Source: Cloeon dipterum (lineage: Eukaryota > Arthropoda > Insecta > Ephemeroptera > Baetidae). Taken from it: a stretch of 64,000 nucleotides of DNA. Shown piece after piece: positions 45,738 to 64,000 of the stretch. The notes beneath the pieces are model-generated. The model saw only the letters and a program-made list of their open reading frames with translations. It made no database searches and was not told where the DNA came from. The position numbers were made by a program, and so were the translations under genes. How positions within the stretch are numbered: the stretch's first letter is position 1; each line of letters opens with the position of its first letter. The DNA lies in NCBI RefSeq assembly GCF_949628265.1, contig NC_088789.1, positions 23,677,883 through 23,741,882 of the forward strand, given 5' to 3'.

Positions 45738-48057
45738 CCTGAAAACACGGTGCACCGCATTTGAAATGCAAATTGGCTCATGCTGTGTGCTGGAGCAGCG
45801 TAACGCAAAAGGGCAAAACGCTTAAAAAGATTTGTTGTCTTTCAACGCAAATTAGGCAAGACAAATTTTGCGCAGTGTTTTGAAAGAAAATCATTTTTAA
45901 ACTACTTTCTGATATTCGAAATAAATTAAATTTGCGATAATTTACATGAAATGGTTTTGAAGTATGTTGACTTGAAATCGGAACGATTTTTAACATTTTG
46001 ATTAATAATTAATTGTTTTCTTTAGAAATTCAACAGATTAATTGTGACATTTTTAGAAATGAGACTACGTGCGAAATTCAAGAAAAATAATGGCTTTTAC
46101 ACGTATTCTGTGGTGACACAAAACCTGTTCGAACTGTCAAAACATGAATTAAGAACATATCCCAATTGAAACCGAATATTCCACAGCAAAAGTTTGGGTG
46201 GTTTGCACAATCATATTCTGGTCATCGCATTGAAAGTCATTCCTACTGCTTCGCAAAACGATTTCTGAAGTATTATGGTACGATTCTCGCGGTTATAACT
46301 GGTCTCCAGTTCAGCGCAACAAAAAGTTATCTCAATGTTGTGCAAAGGAAAACGTAGTTCGATGTACACGCGGATGAACAGAAGCGCACACAGAGACTAG
46401 CTTTATGAAAGCTGCTAGCTAAAACGTGACCAGAATACTCCAGACTTTGAAGGGACTTTTCCTCTACATTTGCCTTTTGAAAAAGAAATTTAATATTCTT
46501 GTAGCATCAAATACGTGCATCGTTAAATTGGGTTCATATTTCAGCTTCATTAATTGTACCAAAAGGGACATTTTCAATAATTAGATGCGATGATTTCCAC
46601 CAAAACTTAAATTCATAATATTTTCGAAATCACCTGAATCTACAAATTGTAGACTTTAAACACTTTTTCATTTCCAAAAGAAAAAAAAGGAAAAATGGTA
46701 CGAGCAAAAGTTCACGAATTGCAGGACAGTTTCGGTTTACTTCAAACAATAACAGCAGAATTCCCAACCTGCACCTCAGAAACACAATTCTAAATCCCAG
46801 CGAATCAAAATATTTATTTGATTCCAACGGGGTTGACGGTTCGTGGAGGGTGAGCAACACTTCAACCCTTCTGTTCATTTTGGGGGATTATTGAGATTAA
46901 TACGAATCTCATGGTGACAGATATATTTACAATTCTGATGGTTATAACCTGGCAGTTTTTTAAAGATTAAAATATTCGTATTCTTTTTAGTTTCTGAGTG
47001 TCTGTTTTCAAAAACGATCGAGAACTAGGCAGTGATTTTTTTAAGGAAAATAAATCATGTTTTGTGTTAGTACGCTCTTCTAACCGACTTATCAAAATTA
47101 TGATTTTTTTTTTAATTCAACAGAATTTTTCAATGCTCTCTAACATGTTTGGCGGAAAATATGCACTTTTGGGTGATCAATTTAGGAAAATCGCAGTAAA
47201 ATGCGGAGAACCCCAAAATTTATAGGGCTGTTTTTTACACTTTTGGCAAGCCCTGCGTAAATTTGAATTCGACGCAGATGCCGTAAATTTTCGTATTAAT
47301 TGTATTGGGCTTAATGAGAAAACAAAATGTTTATTTATTATTATTTATTTGACCCGGAGGAGATGAGATTTACGTTCTAATAACAATTCTGTAAAATCTG
47401 AGAAACTGAAAATTTTGACGCGAAATATTTCAAAGTTTAGATTTTCATGGATTTCGCTCTAAATGACTGGCCTGCAACCCTTGATTTTTGCTCAAAAATT
47501 TAAAAATAATTAGAATTCTTTGAAATTTTCGAAAAAAGGATCAATATCTGAGTTTATTTCCGCAATTCATCGCTTTTCATCTGCTTGTTTTGCAACTAAT
47601 TAGCTTATAATGTGACGATTTTATTTTCTGGAGGATAATTTTTTTTCATTTTAAACCACGATTAGTCAAATGTGCGAAGTGATTTCAAATTGCAGTCTAT
47701 ATGGGGCCAGTAAAAATTTAATAAGTGATTGAATACGATACAATAATGTCTAAAATTTGCAAATATTTCGCTGTTGACAAGGAAAAGAATCAAACAAAAT
47801 GTTGTGGGCTCTCTTTTGCAAACTAAAAGTCGCAATATATATGTGATGAGGATTTAATCGGCTTACGTATGTAAACTAAGTCAGAGTGAAAGGATTGAAT
47901 ATCAAGGCAAGAAGCCCAGTTTGTTTTAAAGCAAAAATAGCAATTCTTTATTTAAGAAAATTGTCAGCAAATGAAACAATTTCCCAGAGGCTCTTTCAAA
48001 ATTTTTTTTGTCAAAATTAAGAAATAATCAGAGACGTAATAGAGAAATGGTGCTTAC

Positions 48058-48110
48058 CTCAAACAATGCTGCGAATAGTTGGCCGGAGACTCGAGCGCAT
48101 CACGTGCTTT
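48058..48110 (-). other. 5' untranslated exon of the transporter gene (3' end only placed)
   Basis: A strong minus-strand donor (TTTGAG|GTAAGC) at 48058/48057 follows a GC-rich, CpG-containing block (about 48060-48350) that looks like a promoter. Splicing to the acceptor at 45739/45738 would place the exon directly before the transporter ATG. The exon holds a 13-residue upstream ORF (48100 down to 48059, TGA one base before the splice). The transcription start was not placed; the end given here is only the minimal extent. Confidence 0.55.
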
Positions 48111-48350
48111 TGTTTTAACTCTTGGCTACGAGACCTATCAAGAGAGTCACCGCGGCTCGCAAGGGCGCATACAAATGAGAGCACATAAGACACACACTCG
48201 CACACAAAATAATATTCCTCCCAATCGGGAAACACAATCCCCCGCGTGAAACCCTACACGAACGTGCGTTCTCCGCGGACGCACATGTAACAGCCAGGGG
48301 GCCGCGTTCGTTCGGTCAGTCATTCCAGTCATTCGTGCGTTCCGCAAACT
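48111..48350 (-). promoter_or_regulatory. probable promoter block of the transporter gene
   Basis: GC- and CpG-rich stretch in an AT-rich surround, directly 5' of the leader exon, with an E-box CACGTG at 48101-48106. No clear TATA box or initiator on the minus strand was seen. Inferred from composition and position. Confidence 0.35.
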
Positions 48351-50277
48351 CGTATGGGGGAAAGGATAAGTAGTGTAAGAAGCTGTTTAATAATTCGTCC
48401 ACGCTCGTACTGCGAAAATTATTTACGACTGTCATTGAGAGAGGATGAACGGATATTTTCAAGCGCAAAATTTGAGAAGATTCAATTTATTCAGTGCACA
48501 AAGCTGATTTTTTTTTAAATTTCGAAACGGACTAAATATAGATTTGCTGGCGTGTTAACAAGTTAACTTACTTAGTAAGCTCTCATGAGAGTTCAGTCCT
48601 TTCGTATGAGCGACGGGTAAATTCAAGCGTGAAACCTGTTCCTCTGGATTTGTTTAAAATTATTTATAAATATAAATGTACGCTGGGGAGGTCGGCGCTG
48701 CATGCATTCGAATGTACTTGCATTCCCTCGATCCATGAATTTATGACTCGAAAGGATTTTATCACGTGACTTTTGCTTCATGAGATGCATAATCGTGAAA
48801 ACAAGTTTACTGGCCAAGCACAAGCACAGCTTATAATCCTCTGTTCGTTCGCTGCGTATTTATTTAAATAATAATAATATTCATCAAACTGTCCTGCGCG
48901 ATGAATCGTGAAACAAATAATGTCGCTTTGATAATACTTTTACCGAAACGTGGTTTGATCAACGTCAATATTTTATTGAGTACGTGCGTGGGCCAAGACC
49001 GCAATGGAGCTCAAAGCGGCTATTTTCAGTTTGTTAATCACGTATTGAATGTAGGAACATCCACCCGCGCCGTGGAGCCAAATCCCACGTAGGCTGCTAA
49101 CAAAACTGCCGAGTTGATGTATTGATGTTCATTCCAAACACGAATTTAGTGCTTCGTCGGATAATCCCAAACTGCAAAATCAGAACAAAACGTTCCCTGA
49201 ACAACAGGCTGACGTCGAGTTTTATGTTAAAAGAGGTTTTTGGGTGAACCATTAGTATTTTTTTTGTCATTTCCAAGAATCACTCAAAAGAAAATTTAAT
49301 AGGCGCAAAAGCAGCTTTTCTTTTTCTATTTTTGGAAAGAGTTCTGATATTATTCAAACTTTCAGCATATAATAAAAAATAAAAAAAATAACAATTGACT
49401 GAGAGCTTGATTTTTAAGCAGGCCAGTACGATCATAATTAATTCCTATTTTTTATTTTCCTATCTGAAAACACTGACAAAGCATATATGTCTTTACCAAA
49501 AATCCAATATTGGTCCGTTTGTGGAATTTCATAGACTCATATTTAGTTTAATTTCTCTCCCAAAATATTTTACTTATTTTTTCAACAATTTTTTTAAACC
49601 GATAGAAATCTGTAATTTGCTTAAAAATCTTAATTTTCCCTGAAAAAAGTCTAGGCCCTAAAAATAGAAGAGTTCCTCGTGCTCAATATTTTCTCTTGCT
49701 TTAGGAAAGGTTAATAATTAATTCCAGAGACTCTCAAATTGAAAGGGGGATATGCTGCAATAAAATTTCAGCAGTTTTATATTTTAATCAAAATCATTTT
49801 AGCATTTGTTACTCTTTTTCCACCTGAGAATTGCTATTTTTGCTTGTGAACCCTGCTATTTTGATCTATTAAGTCAGATAAAATTCTTGGGCTTTCAAAA
49901 GCCAGTAACCTTGTTTGTATTACCTATATAAACCATCATTTTTTTAAAAAAAAGAACCACAAACCTTTTTTTTAATTGTTCGTTTAAACCCTTCTTGTGA
50001 TAAATAATGTTCGACTCCCTCAGTTTTCATATTATTTATTATCTGAAATTTCCATTGAGTAAATTATATTGGATGAATATTAGAATAAAAGGCATGTGTT
50101 TTGCAAAAACAATAATTTATTTCCTAAACCATAACAGTGCCAAAATTTTCAGAATTGCGTCAACAGAATTTGTCAGCTACATCTTAAATAATCTTCAGTT
50201 GTATTAAGTTTCCATCAACAATAATTTCGTTTTTCAATCTGCCATTCAAAAAACAAACAAGAATCGACTAGATAGTG
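48351..50277. other. spacer between the transporter promoter and the RTK 3' end
   Basis: AT-rich, no exon or repeat recognised. Confidence 0.45.
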
Positions 50278-50283
50278 TTTATT
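50278..50283 (-). promoter_or_regulatory. polyadenylation signal of the RTK gene
   Basis: Minus-strand AATAAA about 145 bases past the stop codon. Confidence 0.5.
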
Positions 50284-50427
50284 TTACAACTTATTTCGTA
50301 GTTGGATTGATTTAAAAAGTCACATATTTTTATTAATATACTGTGTGTAAGCTTTTTCGTTTAAAAAATAATCGTTTGGCTAATTTCCTCCGATACGAAA
50401 ATAAAACATGCTTTTTTCCTTCTTTGT

Positions 50428-58342
<7,915 letters not shown>

Positions 58343-61300
58343 CTGCAACAGAAAGTATAATATGTCCGGTTAATTACCGCAAGCAGAGAAAGAAAAAGCA
58401 ATTATCGCGGCGACTTGTTTTAAAGTAGAGCGGAAAAAGAGAAATTGGCAATTACCACCGATTGAATTATTGCGAAGGAATGTGGACAGACAAAACAATT
58501 AATTGGTGTCAAAGAGATTTAGGCAGTGAGATAAAAGGAGGCGAAACTTTAGTTTCTGGATGATAATGAAATTAACTAAAAAAAATGAATCTTCAAAGAT
58601 TTTTGTTTTAATATTTTTATCTAATCACGAATATAGGTAGAAAACTGAAATATTTCAAATTAAGTCTTTGAAAAATTATAGTTTTAAAAAATAGCGGGAA
58701 AATTAGAAAACGAGGAGGACAAATAGCTATTTCAATTTAAGTCAGAGGACCTTTTTGGGCGATATTAATACATTACCACCAAAAAACATTTTTCCCTCAA
58801 TATTTTTGATTTTCTTTTGGCTTTTTTCATTTAGATTTCCCGCCCTACTTCCTTCATTATCGTGGAATTCATTAAGAAATAGAAAAATAGTCTTGAATTA
58901 TTAATAATAGTCATTATTATAGTAATACTTTTAACGCATCTTAATTGTAAGTCAAAAGAAAGCGTAATTTTTTATTGAGACCAATGTGAATTAAAACGGT
59001 TTAGAGTTCTAATTGTTCCCTTATGTATTTTTCTTGTTTGAATGGTTTAGACGTTTTAAGTGTGGTAATTAAATTAGCTTTAAATACATAAAATCTGTCC
59101 TTCTACTTGGAATATTAATTCACACCACTTTCAGAGTTTGAGCTTCAAAAACAGGTATATCGTGTGTGTTATGTTTTTGAAAATTCTGGATTTGCAGGAA
59201 GTTTTTATATTTATGAACAAACTTCTCAAAACTTCTCAAATTTTGTTTGTAACCCTTTCTATAAAGAACGATTCTATCCAAATTGAAATTTTGTAAAAAA
59301 AAATGTATAATAAAACCCATCAAACCACTGAATTTGATCTAAAAATCACACATTGTGCAATCCTGTTAGCACTGTGCGTTTATAAATTAAAGTGTACTAG
59401 TAGATAATAATTTTAGATTTCATGTACTCTAATAATAATCAAGAAAAATAAATAATGTTATTTTTTAACAAAAGAAATTCAAGAAATAAGTTAAATATAA
59501 TTAAAATTGTATAATATAAATTAATAGAAAGTAGGAAAATAGAAGCGTTGCATAGTTTGAATAATGAATTGAGCAAGTTTGCCCCTTTTTGCGTTCATCT
59601 ATTTGTTAAGAGCAGTGTATAAGCTTTACGGTAATAATCTCATTTAGTACACTCTCCCGCGCGTGATGAACTTTTTGCATTGCTAATTCCGTAATGCAAA
59701 ATCATCGGCGGCGGCGGCGCTGGCCAGCGGCAGTGTGAAAGAGCGGCGGCGCTCGGTTTTCATCCAACACGGCTCTCGGGACTCGCTGTTCCGCAACGAT
59801 TCGTCGGCAGCTAGCGCAAGACACGGAATTCAATCAGACCCTAAAGGGTCGGTCCGCAAAAGCATCGGCCCCGTTTATTGCGGCACTCGTGTGTATTTTA
59901 CCAGGAACTGACTGAGGAGATAGGAAGCTGAGTGATATTCGTCCAGGCAAACATCCCGTGGGCCCTTTTGCACTCAATTACAAACAAAGCGTTATTAAAC
60001 GCAGGAATCTGTGCCGCGATTCACTTTTTCCGCCTCGTTCTCGTTTCTGGGGCACGCAGCACATTATCATATTTTATGCATCTGTTCAGCGTAAAAGGAG
60101 CAGCAGCACCAGCAGCAGGCCTTCTCTCGCCGCTACGGATGCCTGGCTGTTGCATCGGAGTAATATGATTTGTCCGAAAAGAATTTATTTGGTTTTTTTA
60201 CAGAAAATAGTCGACTTTTTTAATAATAATGTTTTTCCGTGCAAATTGAACGGATTAGATTGTTACACACTGTTTTTCAATGCTTCATTCAGGCCCACTT
60301 CACACGTTTTTTCAGCAAAATTCAAATTTGATTTATACCTTTTTATCTGGGGTGGGAAACGGTTGTATACTTCGAAAGTTGTGCAATATTTGTAAATCTG
60401 ATGTTTAGACGCCAAGATTTGGTAAAAAAATGTATTTTTTTCGGAGGCCGACGCAATTAAAATTAGGGTGTAAACTAAATCTCAGGTTCTAAATGTCAAA
60501 TTTACAAAAACTGAGTACCACTTTACTTGTCTTCACGTCAAATGAGGCACTCCAGTGTTTTTGCAGTGATTGACACTCAACTCCGTTGCGTAATGTGGTG
60601 CAAACAATAAAAACAGTTTAATAAATTCATTTTCAAATTCAAAATATTCATTTCGAAAATTTGATTTTAGTGACCTACAACTTTGGGATCCATAGCAAAA
60701 AGTTGTTTATTTAGATAAGAAAATTCAAACCGTGCATTATTTTTTTCTACGATTACGACCAACCTGAACAAAGTTAGGGATTACTCAAAAAATCCCTGGT
60801 TTTGCTATTTGTGCACCCGTAAAACCCGCAAAAATAGGCATTTCGGGGTGTCTCAACGAATTTGCCTGTCAATTTACTAAAATTGCTGGACCCAAAGCTA
60901 GAACTTTGTTGCTTTCAAAGATTCTGGCTCAAACAAGAAAATAAAATGCAACTTTTTTTAACAACAAATGCTCAAATTTAGTGAATAAATATTTTTACAA
61001 AAGGTATACACCAGCTATTACTCAAAATTTTCGGACAAATTCCAGCCATTCGGAAAATTTCCGAACCATTCGTATAAATTCTACATTCCCCATTTGGGAC
61101 AAAGTAGGCGCTCTTGTTATATCAGCAGTGCAAAAGGTTTGCACAATGCGAATAAATATAGCCGGCGCCGCTCATCAATACACCGACCGACAACAAAGGG
61201 GAATTTGTGCATAAATTAACTGTCAAGGCGGCACTTCACGTGTGTTTCCTTTTCAGCTCGAACCAAGGATTCTCCCACTGACTGCTAAGAGGCGACGAAA

Positions 61301-64000
61301 AAACACGCGTTACAAAAGCAAACTCATTATGCGCTATGCACATACACACACGCTTTAAATAAGTACTACCCCGTGTCAGTGGGAGAACGTGTCAAAAGCC
61401 GCCCGCCCGCTCGCCCGCCGCCGCCAAAGTGGAGCAATCTTGTGCCAACAATGAATACCACGCGCGATAATCTTGATTTAATGTGCGAAACCGCTCCGCA
61501 AACACGGTCGCAGACTCCTTTTAAATTCCCATAATTAAAACAACACGTTTCTTACGAGCGGCCTTGATTTTTCTTATTTGCACTCTCATTACCCCAGAGA
61601 AAAAGAAAACAAAGCCGCGCGCCGCAGTAATGAAAATTTGCTTTGTGCCGAGGCAAATGTAAACACAAGGCGAATACTCAACCTCTCTACCTACAGATTG
61701 CAGCTTGCCGCTAATATTTTAACGACTGCCAACATTAAAATCTGACGTTGTTGCGATTGTGTAAACATACATTTGAAGGACAAATATGGCAAAAAAGGAC
61801 AAAAATCATTTAGAGAAGAGAATCGTTGGCAATCGATTGCGGGACAAAAGAGCGAAAAGTACTTAACGTCCTGGGCATTAAAGAGGATGTTTTCTTTAGG
61901 ATATATTTTTGATATAATCAACTAGCTATTTGATTAATCTCTGCAGTGTGAAAAAATAGCAATGAGAGTTCAAGAAACTCTGCTGTTTTTTCTATTTAAA
62001 TTTGCTCAGCTTGCGGTCATGCATACTTTCGCGGCTCATTTAAATTTCCTCGTCACGATCTTCTCATTGAAATGTGCCTTTTGAAGGAAATTTTGCATCG
62101 AAATAAATAACAACTTTCGGTAGGCAAACAATGAAAAGCATTCAAACTTTGTAGCCAATTGATCTGGAAATTTTTTAGCTCTCTCCAAATATATATGAGA
62201 AAAAAATCTACTGTCAATAATTGTTTCCTTGTCTGTGTTAAGGTTGGAATTTTAACACGACGAAATAGCACCTGATCCACTATTAAATACCAAATGAGGA
62301 TGAATCATGAAATGTCAAGAACTTTCAACCACATTTAAACGGTCTTATGAGAACTTAAAACCACAAAAATTGCCAAAAACCGCTGAAACGCCTTCAAAGC
62401 CTGCTAAACCACGCGATTTGGTCTAAATTTTTGTTGGTAATTTTGTAATATTTTTCTAATTTAACTTCAGAAGTTTTATAATTAACAATGTAAAAGAAAA
62501 TGGAGACTAATTTCCACATCTCTGCTATCAAGACATTACAAAACTCGCACATTAAAATCTTGCTGCCACATACGCCTTGCAGAGGGAGGGAAACTGTGCC
62601 GCACAACAGTCTCTCAGTGCGGCTGGCATATATTTCATTTGGTTCACAAGTTTTAGTTATAATTATCTCAGCATTTTTAATTCCATAACTTTTCATCACG
62701 GTATATAATTGTAAAGGCTATGTAGTAAGTTGTTGACTTATGCAGAGTTTTGGAGGACAATCCTAAGTCTAATATTATTTTTTGTTTTAATTAAACTTAA
62801 TTTCCAAGCAATCCCTTTTGAAGCAAAATTACTCGCGTAAAAAACTACTACTCAAGAAAATTTGTAAACAAAAACTGGTTTGAATTGCGTCTATACCGAG
62901 TCCAGAAACGTCTATTCATCTTTATCGTTGAAAAAAGCTGTCATCATCAACACGGATGTGCTATTTGAGGTAAAAAGTAATATCTGGCAATTCACGCAAG
63001 AGATAATATCAAATGGGGAAATTCACTTTTAGGAACAATGAATTCTTGCGGTACATTTATTTTATTCGTCTGGATTTTTCGCAAGCGACAATTGCAGTCA
63101 GCAATGTGAATTGCCGCGAGGTATTGAACGGCCGGCAGGTGAGCCTCGTTTTGTGCAAGTAGCAGAAGAAAAGAGACGTTTATTACTTTCCTTCTTGCAC
63201 AGCGGGTTGCCAATGTTAACTTTTTCGCTGTAACGTAATAAACCATCTCGCACAATTTTTGCCGCGTGAGTAACAACAAAGTTTGGATTTCTTTTCAAGT
63301 TCCAAGCCGCAGATTTTTATCTAATAAGAATAAGAAGAACTTTCGTCGCAATTTTACGGCGTCAGCCGGGGATTTATACGTGTCAGGAAAATTTATTGCT
63401 CTCGCGTTGCGCGAGTGAACGCCCGCGGCTGTTAAATAGAATTTTTCCGCCCGAAAAACCAGTGCTTTCGGTTTCCAATCGAGAGTGGCAATAATTTGCC
63501 CCCATTTTCATCGTAATTCATGCATCGTGCATTATAATTTGCTCGGTGAGCCGCTTATTAAATGCACCGATCTGGAGCACGAGCGCCGTCTTTGCCCCTG
63601 GAGGACACGACGCGGCATTAAAAGAGGAGTGCTCCCAGCCCAAGACCCAAGACAGCTCGTTTCATCATCTGAGACGCGGCGTTTTATCTCCGCAGCGTTT
63701 GGCAATCCGAAAACACACACAAGCGGCTCTTTTAATTGGTGACTAAGGCGCGCGCGATGTGTTATGAAGCTCTCCTCCGGGCTAGGCGTATCTCGCTTTC
63801 ACTCGCAATGTTTCGGTACTGCGTGTTTGTTGCTTTTTGGTGCACTTTTGGCGGATAAGTCGAATTGCAACCAGAGCACAACAACTCCGCAATGTTTCCT
63901 GGTGCGGTTGCACTCTTTCTTTAAACAATGCGCGTTTTGTTGGCTTCTGAGATTTAGATCTTGGCGTGGCCTATTGTAATTCGTGTCGTTAGGCGTTGTC
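58343..64000. other. upstream region or first intron of the RTK gene
   Basis: Should contain or precede the signal-peptide exon of the RTK, which must end in phase 1. None was found. GC-rich blocks at 59650-60130, 61260-61640 and 63370-64000 are candidates for promoter or leader sequence. A short inverted repeat TCTCCCACTGAC / GTCAGTGGGAGA lies at about 61272-61385. Confidence 0.4.
62565..62634 (+). repeat. short dispersed repeat AAACTGTGCCG, copy 2
   Basis: ACGCCTTG, GGAAACTGTGCCGCACAACA, GTCTCTCAGTGCGGCTGGCA. Partner of the 35.8 kb copy. Confidence 0.45.

Noticed and set aside
63764..63979. Plus-strand 71-residue ORF starting MKLSSGLG with a hydrophobic stretch
   Set aside because: A second overlapping frame looks equally signal-like, no promoter, no downstream exon visible before the window ends; not enough to call.

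Overview
The window reads as animal, most likely insect, nuclear DNA. Coding exons are GC-rich and short, introns and spacers are AT-rich, splice sites are of metazoan type, and the recognisable genes are arthropod families: a Spaetzle-type Toll ligand, a Cad96Ca/Stitcher-like receptor tyrosine kinase, and an insect-type 11-helix amino acid transporter. There is no bacterial gene organisation. The species cannot be told from the sequence.

Three multi-exon genes could be assembled by hand, all on the minus strand, with every exon-exon phase agreeing. (1) 8052-22451: nine exons of a Spaetzle-family (neurotrophin-like) precursor, best matching the Spz4 type, 578 residues plus an unseen or uncertain signal-peptide exon. 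It has a seven-cysteine knot and a proline-rich C-terminal tail of about 206 residues. (2) 34217-45737: nine exons of a complete 482-residue AAAP-family amino acid transporter, with a non-coding 5' exon ending at 48058. One intron can only be spliced in frame through a GC-AG site. (3) 50428-58342: seven exons of a receptor tyrosine kinase (853 residues seen) with a Ser/Thr/Pro-rich, mucin-like ectodomain, one membrane helix and an intact kinase domain. Its signal-peptide exon lies farther 5', beyond 58342 and perhaps beyond the window.

Region by region: 1-7.8 kb holds no recognisable gene but has CpG-rich blocks, two good TATA boxes (one in front of a 50-codon ORF with a signal-like start, one in front of a possible leader exon) and a strong minus-strand donor. 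7.8-24.5 kb is the Spaetzle gene with two short palindromic elements in its introns. 24.5-34.1 kb is spacer with a possible leader exon near 29.7 kb. 34.2-48.3 kb is the transporter gene; a fold-back element has inserted at TTAA inside an older dispersed repeat in one of its introns. 50.3-58.3 kb is the kinase gene, and 58.3-64 kb is mostly non-coding.

The genes do not form a pathway. The Spaetzle ligand and the receptor kinase would both act in extracellular signalling, but only their linkage is seen here. The clearest unusual features are the GC-AG intron, the nested TTAA fold-back insertion supported by empty-site relatives in the same window, an hAT-like miniature element with an 8-bp target duplication, and a short dispersed repeat family with at least five copies.
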